From NCBI GenBank assembly GCA_963726755.1, contig CAVSDB010000003.1, positions 434,001-498,000 of the forward strand: a stretch of 64,000 nt of DNA, read 5' to 3'. The notes beneath the pieces were generated by a model. It saw only the letters and a list, made by a program, of their open reading frames with translations, was not told the DNA's origin and searched no databases. A program made the position numbers and the translations under genes. Position 1 is the stretch's first letter, and every line of letters starts with the position of its first letter. Positions 19,143-28,771 of the stretch are shown here, piece by piece. The DNA is from DATKIY01 sp963726755. GTDB taxonomy: Bacteria > Actinomycetota > Actinomycetes > JAHEKZ01.

Positions 19143-19666
19143 CAATCCTCGATCTCGAGCGGCAACGCGGCTCGGCCTTCGAACCGGGTCGACAGTACGA
19201 CAGTGGTGTGGGTTCGTGAGACGCCAGGGATCGCTCGCAGCCGGCCGAGCGTCTTCTCGAGGGCGTCAATGTCAGCTACCCGAACCTTGACGATAAAGAC
19301 CTCATCGCCCGCCACGAACCAGCAGTCCTCGACCTCGATCAACTCGGGGAGCCGGGCACCGATCTCGTCCTGGTCGCCATCATCGGTCTGCTCGATGCCG
19401 ACGATCGCCACTACCCCGAGGCCGAGGGCGGTCGGATCGATGGAGGCGTGATAGCCGGTGATCACCCCGATTTGCTCCAGCCGCTTGACCCGGTCGGCCA
19501 CGCTCGGTCCCGACAAGCCCACCTGCCTGGCGAGGTCCGCGTAGGGAATACGAGCGTTGGCTCGAAGCGCTGTGATGATCGTCCGGTCGACGCCGTCGAG
19601 GCGATGTTCCCCTCGACGGGAGCGACCGGACGAGGAGTGGTCTGCTGCTGTTACCAAGGCGTTCAT
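19142..19666 (-). CDS. Lrp/AsnC-family transcriptional regulator
   Basis: A 174-residue regulator: helix-turn-helix at about 22-70 (LDGVDRTIITALRANARIPY, LARQVGLSGPSVADRVKRLE) and a RAM ligand-binding domain (VAIVGIEQTDD through IPGVSRTHTTVVLSTRFEG). The N-terminal 20 residues before the HTH are an unstructured extension, so the start could lie further inside. A divergent promoter for a small gene lies immediately upstream. The ligand, probably an amino acid, cannot be told. Confidence 0.9.
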   Translation of the reverse strand: MNALVTAADHSSSGRSRRGEHRLDGVDRTIITALRANARIPYADLARQVGLSGPSVADRVKRLEQIGVITGYHASIDPTALGLGVVAIVGIEQTDDGDQDEIGARLPELIEVEDCWFVAGDEVFIVKVRVADIDALEKTLGRLRAIPGVSRTHTTVVLSTRFEGRAALPLEIED

Positions 19667-19687
19667 CCACCCTACGGCTTATATTCA

Positions 19688-19717
19688 TTGGACTAATTGG
19701 TCATGATGCCTTATTAT
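19688..19717 (+). promoter_or_regulatory. sigma-70-like promoter of the 44-codon gene
   Basis: TTGGAC (19688-19693) and TATTAT (19712-19717) are separated by 18 nt in a locally AT-rich stretch. This predicts transcription from about 19724, giving a leader of about 65 nt to the small gene at 19789. Confidence 0.5.
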
Positions 19718-19788
19718 TGAAGCCATTGAGGCTAAAATGGCCTCGAATCAAAGAAAAGTTTGACGGAAAGATACTGGAGTTGAGAATC

Positions 19789-19923
19789 ATGCTTCCCTCG
19801 CTCGATCTGGCTCGCGCGCACGTTCGCGTCCTCGAGCTTGAAGCGGAACGGCTGCGGACGCGTCACGAGCGTCCCGCCACCTTCAAGCGCGTTCGGAGCT
19901 TCATCAGCCGACGCTCCCACTAG
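19789..19923 (+). CDS. small basic protein of 44 residues, not recognised
   Basis: The candidate peptide starts MLPSLDLARAHVRVLELEAE and continues with a basic tail ending FISRRSH. It looks like one amphipathic helix. GGAG sits 9 nt before the ATG. A plausible promoter (19688-19717) and two strong hairpins (19931-20005) bracket it, so it forms a separate transcription unit. The leader (19724-19788) is AT-rich, unlike its surroundings. It may be a true small protein or the incidental frame of a small RNA; I do not recognise it. Confidence 0.45.
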   Translation: MLPSLDLARAHVRVLELEAERLRTRHERPATFKRVRSFISRRSH

Positions 19924-19930
19924 TCCACCA

Positions 19931-20005
19931 ACGTCTCGAGGCGCTTCCTCGAGACGTCCGACACCCCCGTGACACCCGGTCCGCCGGGCAGGTCCCGGGG
20001 GTGTC
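19931..20005 (+). terminator. tandem terminator hairpins
   Basis: First hairpin 19931-19957: an 11-bp perfect stem (ACGTCTCGAGG) with loop CGCTT. Second hairpin 19960-20005: GACACCCCCG pairs with CGGGGGTGTC and encloses a smaller CCCGG/CCGGG stem. They lie 8 nt after the 44-codon gene. Confidence 0.7.
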
Positions 20006-20092
20006 GTCGTTAACAGTTCGGCATCTGACCGAGCGCATCACCCAAGCGAAGTTACTCTTGAGTCACTAACTCGGACAGGGAGGTGACAGGCG

Positions 20093-20305
20093 ATGTCGAA
20101 AGTCATTCTCTTCCTGATCGTTCTGGGTTCGGTGATCTATCTAGTCGTACGCCTCGTGCAGAGCCGTGGCGGCAGTGGCGGGGGCGGCGGAGGCAGTCGT
20201 CGGCCGGCTCGCCCAAGCGCCCCAGACGACGATCCAGGCTTCCTGCGCGATCTCGATGATCAGTTGTGGCAAGAGCGTCACGGCAAGGTCGATCCGGACC
20301 AGTAA
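20093..20305 (+). CDS. small single-span membrane protein near the cytochrome c genes
   Basis: A 70-residue protein: an N-terminal transmembrane helix (VILFLIVLGSVIYLVVRLVQ, residues 4-23), a glycine-rich linker, and a charged tail (DDPGFLRDLDDQLWQERHGK). GGGAGGTGACAG precedes the ATG. It runs convergent to ccsB; a similar small protein occupies this place beside the ccs genes in mycobacteria (recalled, not searched). Function unknown; a part in cytochrome c maturation is guilt by association only. Confidence 0.7.
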   Translation: MSKVILFLIVLGSVIYLVVRLVQSRGGSGGGGGGSRRPARPSAPDDDPGFLRDLDDQLWQERHGKVDPDQ

Positions 20306-20321
20306 CCGACCAGCCGCTCTG

Positions 20322-21320
20322 CTAGACCCCGCTGTACGAGTGCAGTCCGAAGAAGAAGATGTTCACGCCGATGAAGCTGAACAAAAAGGCTGAGTAGCCG
20401 ACAAGCGCGATGACCGCCGCGGGCCGTCCTCTCCAGCCCGCCGTTGAACGCGCGTGCAGATACGCGGCGTAGATCACCAAGGTGATGAACGACCACGTCT
20501 CCTTGGGGTCCCAACCCCAGTAGCGACTCCATGCGCCTTCGGCCCAAATCGCACCGGCGACAATCGCAAAGAACCAGATCGGGAAGGCGAACGCAATCGT
20601 CTGGTACGCCGTGCGGTCTAGTGCGTCCGACGTCGGCAATCGCTTTCCGATCGCATCGAGGAAACCCGACGCGGCAGCATCATCAGCTGTACGACGCTCA
20701 TACCGGTCAGCTACTAGGAAGAGCAGCGATGCGACCGAGCCAACAGTGAAGATTCCACTCGCGGTTATGGCCGCCGTGACGTGAATCCAGAGCCAGTAGG
20801 ACTGCAGCGCTGGCATCAGTTGTGACGACTCGGTGTACAGCACCACCACCGCAAAACCCAGCACAAGAAGGGCAAACAGGGAAACCAACAACCCGAGTTC
20901 GCGCACTTCGCGACGACGTTTGACCATGATGAGGAACGTCGTCAGCGCGGCGGTGGTGCACGCCAACGAAAACTCGTACATGTTCCCCCACGGGGGACGT
21001 CCCGCCGAAAGACCGCGCGTCAACACCGCACCTGCCACAAGAATCAATGCGAGGACCGTAAGGGACACGCCAACGCGCGCCCACTTCTCGTCGATCTCGA
21101 TCGCGGGTTCGGATTCCACCGGCTCAGCGACTGCCACGCCACCCGCGCTGACCGGTGCGGAGACGTTGGCTGCGCGTCGCTTGCGGTCGGCCAACAACGC
21201 TCGACGGCGACCAGTGCCGACGGCAAAGTCAGCGGCGAAGGCGAGCACCGTGACTACGAGAACAGTCATCGCCCCGTAGACCAACAGGTTGCTCAGGTGC
21301 GCCAGCGTGGCGTCGCTCAC
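20322..21320 (-). CDS. ccsB: cytochrome c biogenesis protein CcsB/CcsA (heme-handling WWD protein)
   Basis: Membrane component of System II cytochrome c maturation that exports heme and presents it for attachment. The tryptophan-rich WWD motif is visible (IWAEGAWSRYWGWDPKETWS), with flanking histidines in WIHVTAAITASGIF and YAAYLHARSTAGW. About eight hydrophobic segments in 332 residues. GTG 21320 follows GGAGTCCTC and overlaps the resB stop by 4 nt. It is the last gene of the trx-ccdA-resB-ccsB run. Naming differs between mycobacteria and other bacteria. Confidence 0.93.
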   Translation of the reverse strand: MSDATLAHLSNLLVYGAMTVLVVTVLAFAADFAVGTGRRRALLADRKRRAANVSAPVSAGGVAVAEPVESEPAIEIDEKWARVGVSLTVLALILVAGAVLTRGLSAGRPPWGNMYEFSLACTTAALTTFLIMVKRRREVRELGLLVSLFALLVLGFAVVVLYTESSQLMPALQSYWLWIHVTAAITASGIFTVGSVASLLFLVADRYERRTADDAAASGFLDAIGKRLPTSDALDRTAYQTIAFAFPIWFFAIVAGAIWAEGAWSRYWGWDPKETWSFITLVIYAAYLHARSTAGWRGRPAAVIALVGYSAFLFSFIGVNIFFFGLHSYSGV

Positions 21321-22911
21321 GAGGACTCCTTGCCTTGTGTCCCTGCTTCAGGTGCTGCCGACCCAAGCGTGCCAGCAACGATCTGGGCTACCTCCGTCGG
21401 CAGACCCACAGCCTCAGTGCGAGCCAATCCGGCGAACTCCACGAGCGTACGGCCTTGTTCGGCCGGCCTCACACGCACCCAGACCCGCCGGCGCTTGATG
21501 AGCAGTGAGGCCATGATCCCGAGAATCGCAGCGGCCGCACCCGCGAGCACCACGAGCGAACCAGGGTCGTGGGCGATCTGGAAGTTCCCGAACTGCTTCA
21601 GCCCCTCGAACGTGATCGAGCCGCGTTCGCCCGGCAGCTGCCATGTCTGGCCCGGTGACAGTGCCTGCGTGCCGATCTGTTTCATGTTGGTGGTGTCGAG
21701 TTCGTAAACGTTCTGGGGGATGCCGTCGTCCAGCCCGAGATCCCCCGCCCACGCACCAAGAAACACTTTGGGGTTGTTCATCTCGGGGAAGATCGAACGC
21801 GGACCGGTTGCCGGGTCAACGACCAAAGGTGCCGTCGGAGTGACCGTGACGTTAAAGCCCAGTTGCTCAGGGGATGCGTCGGGCACCTTTACCGCTGTTG
21901 TTGAGGTGAACATCGGATCCTGCGGCAGCGCGGCGATCGGGCCGGAGTAGACCACGTTTCCGTCGCCGTCTCGCACCGTGAAGTCTGGTGCGTAACCGTT
22001 GCCGAGCAAGAAGATCTTTGCTCCGTCGACCGGCAGTGGCTTGTTGACCGAGACATCGGCGGACTGGTCAGGGGAATCCGGGCTTGATCGATACGTCAGT
22101 TGCGCTCGGTAGTTCGCTGGCTGCCCGAACTTGGGTCCGCTCGTTAAGAACGTGGCATCCATCGAGTCCAGTGTGAAGCCGAACGGCTGCAACATCGACT
22201 GGTCGAATCGCCGACCGGGTGTGAAGTTGTCGTACTGGGTAAGGATGTTTGAGAATCCCTGACCTTCGATCACCACGACCGTGCCGCGATAGCCGAGCAT
22301 CGCGCCCCAAGCCACGCCGAGCAGGATGACGAAGAGCGCAAGGTGGAAGATGAGATTCCCGACCTCGTGCAGGTATCCCTTTTCTGCAGCTATCGACTGG
22401 TCGTCATCAAATCGCTGAACTCGGAAGCGACTTTCGCGCAACGACTTTTCGGCCGCGTCCAAGACCTCGCGACGCATCACTGTCGGAGACGTCCCGTTCG
22501 ATAGACGGGGAGTCGTACGAGATTGCGCGGTGTTGGCGGCGGCTTCGCTCCAATCGCTCGCGCGTAGTGAACGCACCGCGGCAGAATGCAGCCAGCGAGT
22601 GAGATGAGCAGCAGCAGATAGATTGCGGCGAACCACGGCGCTCCGTACACATCAAACAACGAGAATCGATCAAAGATCGGCGCAAGTGTTATGTGGTCGA
22701 GGTAGTACTGCCGCACCCGCATTGGCGCAACGCCACGTTGCGGAATCACCGATCCTGGGACCGCAGCTACCGCGAGCATGAATAGCAGGAAGAGGGCGGT
22801 CCGCATGGACGTCAACTGCCGCCAGATCCAGCGCAGTCCGCCGAAGAATCCGAGCCTCGGTTGGGTTGGTGGGTCCGCGGTCTTGAGCGGATCAATGACG
22901 TCGGTGGGCAT
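21317..22911 (-). CDS. resB: ResB-family cytochrome c biogenesis protein (one frameshift)
   Basis: Partner of CcsB in the heme-ligation complex. The N-terminal part (from ATG 22911: LGFFGGLRWIWRQLTSMRTA, two helices, then SLAGCILPRCVHYARAIGAK) and the C-terminal part (LGVAWGAMLGYRGTVVVIEG, a long periplasmic domain, then a last helix near GSLVVLAGAAAAILGIMASL) are in different frames joined near 22495. Restored length is about 530 aa, normal. The start overlaps the ccdA stop (TGATG). Confidence 0.88.
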
Positions 22912-23660
22912 CAGAGACTGACCCCGAAGTTGCTCGACCACACCCGCATATGGATTGACAAGTCCTGCCACCATCCGGTGACCATGAGCACTCCGAGCAG
23001 CACCAGCATTCCGCCACCGAGTCGCATGACCGCAAGGTAGTGCTGTTTCATCCAGTCCATGGCCCCTGCGGCTCGTCGGAAGGCCACTGCGACGAGCAGG
23101 AACGGCAATCCAAGTCCGATGCAGTAGACCAGCGTCAGCAAGGCTCCCCTCACCGCACTCGCGGAGTCGATCGCCAACGTCTGCACCGCCGCCAAGGTCG
23201 GCCCGATGCATGGCGTCCAACCAATTCCGAAGAGCACGCCCAACATCGGTGCTCCAGCGAGTCCGAACGTCAGGTTGTTTTGAGGGTGCCAGGTGCGGTT
23301 GAGCCAGGGGATGAGTCCCATAAATGCCAGGCCAAACAGAATCGTCAGGACTCCCAGCACTTTGGTGATGACGTCTGCGTGCTCCAGAAGCAGCGAACCA
23401 AGTCCGCCGAACAGCACTCCGAACGACACGAACACGGCGGTGAATCCCAGCACGAACAGCGAGGTGCCAAGAAGCAGCCGGCCCCGGCGCGCTTCCGCTA
23501 GATCAATCCCGACGAGCCCAGTGACATACGACATGTATGCGGGGACAAGGGGCAGTACGCACGGTGAGAAGAACGACACGACACCAGCGGCCAGGGCGAT
23601 CGGTGCAGCAAGGAACAGTGAACCGTTGAAGACGGTGTCTGCGGTGTTGGCGGTCAGCAT
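22911..23660 (-). CDS. ccdA: CcdA-type membrane thiol-disulfide transporter
   Basis: Carries reducing equivalents across the membrane to keep apocytochrome c thiols reduced. Six hydrophobic helices are seen in 249 residues, and the two redox cysteines are in the family positions: SPCVLPL (Cys34) and GWTPCIGPT (Cys151). The end overlaps resB by one base, and the start shares a base with the stop of the thioredoxin gene upstream. It acts with the extracytoplasmic thioredoxin. Confidence 0.93.
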   Translation of the reverse strand: MLTANTADTVFNGSLFLAAPIALAAGVVSFFSPCVLPLVPAYMSYVTGLVGIDLAEARRGRLLLGTSLFVLGFTAVFVSFGVLFGGLGSLLLEHADVITKVLGVLTILFGLAFMGLIPWLNRTWHPQNNLTFGLAGAPMLGVLFGIGWTPCIGPTLAAVQTLAIDSASAVRGALLTLVYCIGLGLPFLLVAVAFRRAAGAMDWMKQHYLAVMRLGGGMLVLLGVLMVTGWWQDLSIHMRVWSSNFGVSL

Positions 23661-24263
23661 TAGGACGAGGGTTTCGACTCGCCAGCCACGTCGTCGATCA
23701 GCCCCGTCATCTGCGAGTACGTCACGGGACCAAGGACACGTGCGGCTACCCGTCCTTGTCGATCGATCACGAGCGTTGAGGGAATAGCAGACGGCGGAAG
23801 GCTGTCATGAAACTCAAGCTGCAGGCGCCCATCCGTGTCGCTCAGGCTGGGATAGCTGATACCGAAATTGCGTTCGAACGCCTGGGCGTTGGCGTTGTCA
23901 TCTCGGGTGTTGATGCCGACGAACTGCACTCCGTCCTTGGCATATTTGTCTGACAACTTCTGCAGCGTCTGCGCCTCAGCCCGACACGGCGCACACCAAG
24001 AACCCCACACATTGAGCACCACGACGTCGCCTGCGAAATCTGACAACGCTAGGTCTTCGCCCTGCAAGGTCTTCCCCGAGACCGCGGGCGCCTGCGTCGC
24101 GATCCGTGGCATCGACGACCACCGTCGAACCGTCGCCGGATACGAAGCCTTGGTCGCCACCTGACGATGTGTGATTGTCATTTGTGCAGGACGCAATCGT
24201 GAGAACCGCGCACAACAAGGCAACGGTGGACCTTGCGAAGCGGATTACTGTCACTCGAGTCAT
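23660..24263 (-). CDS. ResA/CcsX-like extracytoplasmic thioredoxin lipoprotein (one frameshift)
   Basis: Reduces apocytochrome c disulfides outside the membrane. ATG 24263 opens a signal peptide with lipobox LTIASC; the mature part changes frame near 24105 and continues QAPAVSGKTLQGEDLALSDF, VVVLNVWGSWCAPCRAEAQT (active-site WCAPC) and IPSTLVIDRQGRVAARV. Restored length is about 200 aa. Without the shift the signal peptide is lost. It lies between the histidine phosphatase and ccdA, 4 nt from the former. Confidence 0.87.
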
Positions 24264-24267
24264 CAAC

Positions 24268-24915
24268 TCAAGCCCCCGGTTTCACGCGCTTGTTGGAAGG
24301 TGGCAGCAAGTCCTTAGCTGGCTCCGAATACGAGACCGCGACGATCTTGCCGTCCTGGTACGTGAACGAGGTGAGGCTGGCCAACGAGCACTGTCGGTTG
24401 CGTGGGTCGTGCCACAGCCGGTGGCCCTCGACTTGCGATCGCGTCACCCAGATCGGCAATTGGTGGCTGACCAATAGCGCCTCGCGGCCGTCGGCTTGCT
24501 TGGCGGCATCGGACATAGCGGCAAGCACCCGGGCTGCTTGTTCGGTGTACGGCTCACCCCACGACGGCCGCAACGGGTTCCAGAGGTATTTCCAGTGTCG
24601 TGGCTTGGTCAGCGCACCGTCACCGACGCCGAACGTCAAGCCCTGGAAGTGGTTGGCGGCTTCGATCAGGCGCTCGTCAATCGCGATCTCAAGGTTGTGA
24701 CGAGCGGCAATAGGAGCCGCAGTCTCCTGTGCGCGTTCAAGCGGCGACGAAACGACGTAGCTGATGTCAGCGTCGGCCAGGTGATCGGCGATGCGCTTAG
24801 CCATCTCGATCCCGCGGGTGGAGAGTCGGTAGCCGGACAGCCGTCCGTAGAGCACACCGTCTGGGTTATGGACCTCGCCATGGCGCAGCAGATGAACGAC
24901 CGTGTGGTTCGTCAT
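24268..24915 (-). CDS. histidine phosphatase superfamily protein (phosphoglycerate mutase-like)
   Basis: A 215-residue enzyme with the catalytic RHG motif at 11-13 (VVHLLRHGEVHNPDG), the second motif SSPLERAQETAAPIA, and the C-terminal histidine in ALLVSHQLPIW. It lies between hemL and the thioredoxin gene, the order also recalled from Mycobacterium tuberculosis. The substrate is unknown. The start lies 3 nt from the hemL stop, so the two are co-transcribed. Confidence 0.88.
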   Translation of the reverse strand: MTNHTVVHLLRHGEVHNPDGVLYGRLSGYRLSTRGIEMAKRIADHLADADISYVVSSPLERAQETAAPIAARHNLEIAIDERLIEAANHFQGLTFGVGDGALTKPRHWKYLWNPLRPSWGEPYTEQAARVLAAMSDAAKQADGREALLVSHQLPIWVTRSQVEGHRLWHDPRNRQCSLASLTSFTYQDGKIVAVSYSEPAKDLLPPSNKRVKPGA

Positions 24916-24917
24916 GT

Positions 24918-26242
24918 TTAACGCTCTGCCGGATCTGAGGCGAGTGGCGTGGCAGCAGCGTGTGCCGCGTCCGGCAAGGCGTCGTAGACACGCGACATGG
25001 CGTTGTCGTCGTGTGACGCGCTGACAAACCAGGCTTCGAAAGCAGAGGGCGGCAGGTATACGCCGCGCGCCAGCATGGAGTGGAAGAACGCGCCGTAGCG
25101 AAACGCCTGCTGCTGTCGGGCTGCCTCGTAGTTCGTCACCGGACCCTCGTGGAAGAAGACACTGAACAGTGATCCGGCGTTCTGCATGGTGTGCACCACG
25201 CCCTGTTCGGCTAGCGCTTTGCTCACCTCGGTCGCCAACTGTTCGGCGACCGAATCGACGTGGCGGTAGACCGCATCGTCACAATGACGCAGGGTCGCGA
25301 GTCCGGCGGCGGTGGCGATGGGGTTGCCGGCCAACGTTCCGGCCTGGTAGACCGGCCCTTGCGGCGCCAGGTGCGCCATGACGTCCGCGCGACCGCCGAA
25401 CGCTGCGGCTGGAAGCCCGCCACCCATCACCTTGCCAAAAGTCATGAGGTCGGGGACGACGCCGTCAAGGCCGAACCAACCCGAACGCGAGACCCGAAAG
25501 CCCGTCATCACCTCGTCGCTGATGTAGAGCGCGCCATGCCGTCGACACAACTGCGCCAACCCTTCGTTGAACCCTTCGAGTGGTGGGACAACCCCCATGT
25601 TCGCCGCGGCAGCTTCGGTGATGACGCAAGCGATCTGGTCACCACTCTGCTCGAACGCGTTGGGCAGCCGCAGCGAGATCGTTGTAGGGCAACACGATGG
25701 TGTCGGCCGCCTGCGCTCCGGTAACCCCTGGCGTGTCAGGGAGCGCGAACGTCGCAAGCCCCGAGCCAGCAGCAGCGAGCAGCGAATCGACGTGACCGTG
25801 ATAACAGCCCGCGAACTTCACCACCTTGGATCGACCAGTGAAGCCGCGGGCGAGTCGGATCGCGGACATGGTCGCCTCGGTCCCGCTGGAGACGAGCCGT
25901 ACTTGCTCAGCAGGCGTCCGCGTAACGATTTCTTCGGCGAGCTCTACCTCACCGACGCCGGGAGTCCCGAATGAGAAGCCCCGGGCAGCGGCTGACGTGA
26001 CCGCCTCGACGACGGCCGGGTGCGCGTGTCCGAGGATCATCGGACCCCACGAGCAGACCAGGTCGACGTACTCACGACCGTCCGCATCGGTCAAGTACGG
26101 GCCCTCGTCCGGAAACCATGAATCGCGGGGTTCCGCCGACAGCCTGGAAGGCCCGGACCGGCGAGTTAACCCCGCCCGGGGTCACCTCGTTGGCTCGGTC
26201 AAAGAGCGCAGCCGACTCAGGGGCCTCGAACGGAAAGGGCAT
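24918..26242 (-). CDS. hemL: glutamate-1-semialdehyde 2,1-aminomutase (two frameshifts)
   Basis: PLP enzyme making 5-aminolevulinate in the C5 pathway. ATG 26242 opens MPFPFEAPESAALFDRANEV and TPGGVNSPVRAFQAVGGTPR. A surplus C near 26100 and another extra base near 25675 break the frame; the pieces SSGTEATMSAIRLARGFTGR, FAGCYHGHVD and the PLP-lysine segment MTFGKVMGGGLPAAAFGGR are all family-typical. Restored length is about 440 aa. An essential pathway gene is unlikely to be broken, which argues for sequencing error. Together with hemA it completes ALA synthesis. Confidence 0.9.
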
Positions 26243-26268
26243 GTCGTCGATTCTCTCACCCACCGGTC

Positions 26269-27860
26269 TTAGGCCCCTACCAGGTCGCGACGTTGGAACG
26301 TCCATAGGCCGACGGCAGCCAGCGCCACACCGAGGCAGGTCATGACCACAGCAGGAAGAAGTTCGAACGACTGCGCAGGCACATACGCCACGTGATTGAA
26401 CGGCGAGATCCAGACGACCCAGGCTGGCCAGTTAAACGCGGGTCCAACAATCTCGAGGACATACGTCACGACAACAAACCCGACTGGCGCGGCCACCGTG
26501 AACCTAGGCCACAGTCCGAACACTCCTACGGCAAGTCCCCCGATCAGAGCGACCACTGGCAGCAGGTTGGTGACAGACGCCACCCCATCTGCCAAGGTCA
26601 CCGGCGCGGCCGTCGGCGCAGCTCCCACCCACATCATCGCTCCAGTCGTCACGGCAAGCGCAGCCGCGCAAAGTGTCGCAAGGAACACGTGCCCCGCCAG
26701 CCAACGCCAGCGCGGCAAGGGGCGGGTAAGCAAGTGTTCGAGTCGCTCGGTCTCCTCTTCTTGCCGCGGCACTCCTATTCGCCAGGCAACGTAGAGGCAA
26801 ATCACCAGTCCCATGACGATGCCCATCAATCCGACCATGCCCTGGGCGCTATTTGCCGCACTCATACCAAGGTCGTCCATCGTCTTGCGGTAGTTCGGAT
26901 CCTTCTCCAGGTATTCAGCGATGGTTTGGATCAACGTTCCAATCATCAAGGCGTAGACACCGAGCCCAAACACCCACGCGAGCCAGACTCCGCGGGTAGA
27001 GCGCCACGCGAAGGCGATTGGGCTGCCAAGCAACCGCATGCGCGAGCGTGGCTCCGCCCCTTCGGGGATGATGGCCGAACCGGTATCGCGATGACGACGA
27101 AGGATCATCGCCAACCAGAGAAGCGCAACCGGAACTCCCGCATACGCCAGCAGGGCAACCAAGTTGTTCTGGCCAAACGGCTGCAGACGGTCCATCCAAC
27201 CAAACGGTGTGAACCAACCCAGCCACACGCGGTCATCGGTGCTGTTGGCGATCATCCGTAGCAAGAACGCCGCACCGACCAGAGTCGCCGAGATACCTGC
27301 AACGCGACGCCGAACACCGAAAAGCTGTGCCACCACAGCAGTCGTCGCTACGAAAGCCACCCACAGAACGCCAATCCGAGACCGAAAAGCACCGAACCGT
27401 ACGGATCTTCAGTGAACGCGAGGATGGTGAGGCCAGCGAGGAGTCCGACGGCCACGCATCCGCCAGCGACGACCAAAGTCGCTATCAAAGTGGTACGCGA
27501 GGCACTGACTGGACGAGCGGCGATCAGATCGACGCGTTGGCTGTCCTCCTCGCCCCTCAGCACTCGTGATGTGGTCATGACAGCCCAGATCGCCACGGCA
27601 ATCGCCATGAGATAGCCACCGTCCCAGACAACAAACCCGCCCACTTTGTTCACCGCGTGCGGAATCCCTTGAAGCATCCGCACGGCAGGCTCATCCGAGA
27701 ACGCGGCCAATTGGTTACGTTGCACCTCGGTTGGGTACGTCTTGATGTAGGAGAGTGCTTCGATGACGACGTACATCGACACACCGAGTGCGAGTATCGC
27801 CGTGCCACGTCGAATCAGACGAACGTAAAGACGAACGACCGACGTCAACGGGTTCTCCAT
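26269..27860 (-). CDS. ABC-2 type exporter permease, large two-repeat form (one frameshift)
   Basis: Membrane part of an efflux ABC transporter of the type called polyketide antibiotic or tetronasin exporters in actinobacteria. About twelve hydrophobic helices are spread over some 530 residues. The frame changes near 27355, where FGLGLAFCG continues as VLWVAFVATTAVVAQLFGVR. The N-terminal half has the segment VLRGEEDSQRVDLIAARPVS and the C-terminal half its counterpart RQEEETERLEHLLTRPLPRW, an internal duplication. ATPase gene immediately upstream. Substrate unknown. Confidence 0.83.
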
Positions 27861-27877
27861 CCGAATTGATGCATGAC

Positions 27878-28753
27878 CTAGGAGTAGTAGCTCATGAAGA
27901 TCTCTTCGAGGGTTGGCTGATGGCTGCGCAATTGCTGAATCGGCAGCGGCGCCAAGATACGTAGAAGCTCGCTCGGGGATCCGGTGACCGACACTCGGAT
28001 GCCGTCTCGCATTGCCTCGGCAGATGTCACCCCTTTGACATCGGTCAGGTCAGGGAACGGCTCAGCCATTAGGACCTCGAACACTGTCGTGTGCAATGCA
28101 TGCAATTGGTCGAGGGTCGAAACTTCGATGAGCTTGCCCTCGCGCAGGATCGCCACCCGGTCGCATATGTCCTCGACCTCGTCCAAGATGTGCGACGACA
28201 AGAACACTGTCTGACCTCTCGCAGCCGCCTCGCGAGCCAACGATTGGAACTCCGCCTCCATCAAAGGGTCGAGTCCTGCTGTCGGTTCGTCCAGCAGAAG
28301 AACATCGGGTCGAGTCATGAAGGCCGCAACCAACGCGACCTTCTGCCGGTTGCCTTTGGAGTAAGACCGAATGCGCTTCTTGGGATCCAACTGAAGGCGC
28401 TCGATGAGCTCGTCACGAAAGGGTGTGTCAACACTGCCGGAGACGTTCCCGAGTAGTTCCAACGTCTCGATACCAGTCATCTGCGGCCACAATGAGACCT
28501 CGCCTGGAACGTAGGCGACGTGACGGTGTGAGCTTTCGACGTCGACGCATGGTATGTCCATGAGCCAGGCCTGACCCGCGGTGGGACGGATCAGATTAAG
28601 CAGCAGCCGAATGGTCGTCGACTTGCCTGCTCCGTTCGGACCGAGAAATCCGAAGATCTCACCGCGTTCCACTTCGAGGTCCAGGCCGTCCAGCGCCACG
28701 ACCTTGTCGTAGTGCTTGGTCAGCCCCTCAGTGCGAACCGCTGAATTCGACAT
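27878..28753 (-). CDS. ABC transporter ATPase subunit (exporter)
   Basis: Nucleotide-binding protein partner of the exporter permease downstream (17-nt gap). Walker A GPNGAGKST, signature SYSKGNRQKVALVAAFM (a variant of LSGGQ), Walker B VLLLDEPTAGLDP and the switch histidine in FLSSHILDEVEDICDRVA. The start at ATG 28753 is chosen because AGGAGTGGCG lies just upstream; 291 aa. Confidence 0.93.
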   Translation of the reverse strand: MSNSAVRTEGLTKHYDKVVALDGLDLEVERGEIFGFLGPNGAGKSTTIRLLLNLIRPTAGQAWLMDIPCVDVESSHRHVAYVPGEVSLWPQMTGIETLELLGNVSGSVDTPFRDELIERLQLDPKKRIRSYSKGNRQKVALVAAFMTRPDVLLLDEPTAGLDPLMEAEFQSLAREAAARGQTVFLSSHILDEVEDICDRVAILREGKLIEVSTLDQLHALHTTVFEVLMAEPFPDLTDVKGVTSAEAMRDGIRVSVTGSPSELLRILAPLPIQQLRSHQPTLEEIFMSYYS

Positions 28754-28771
28754 CGCCACTCCTCAGGACAC

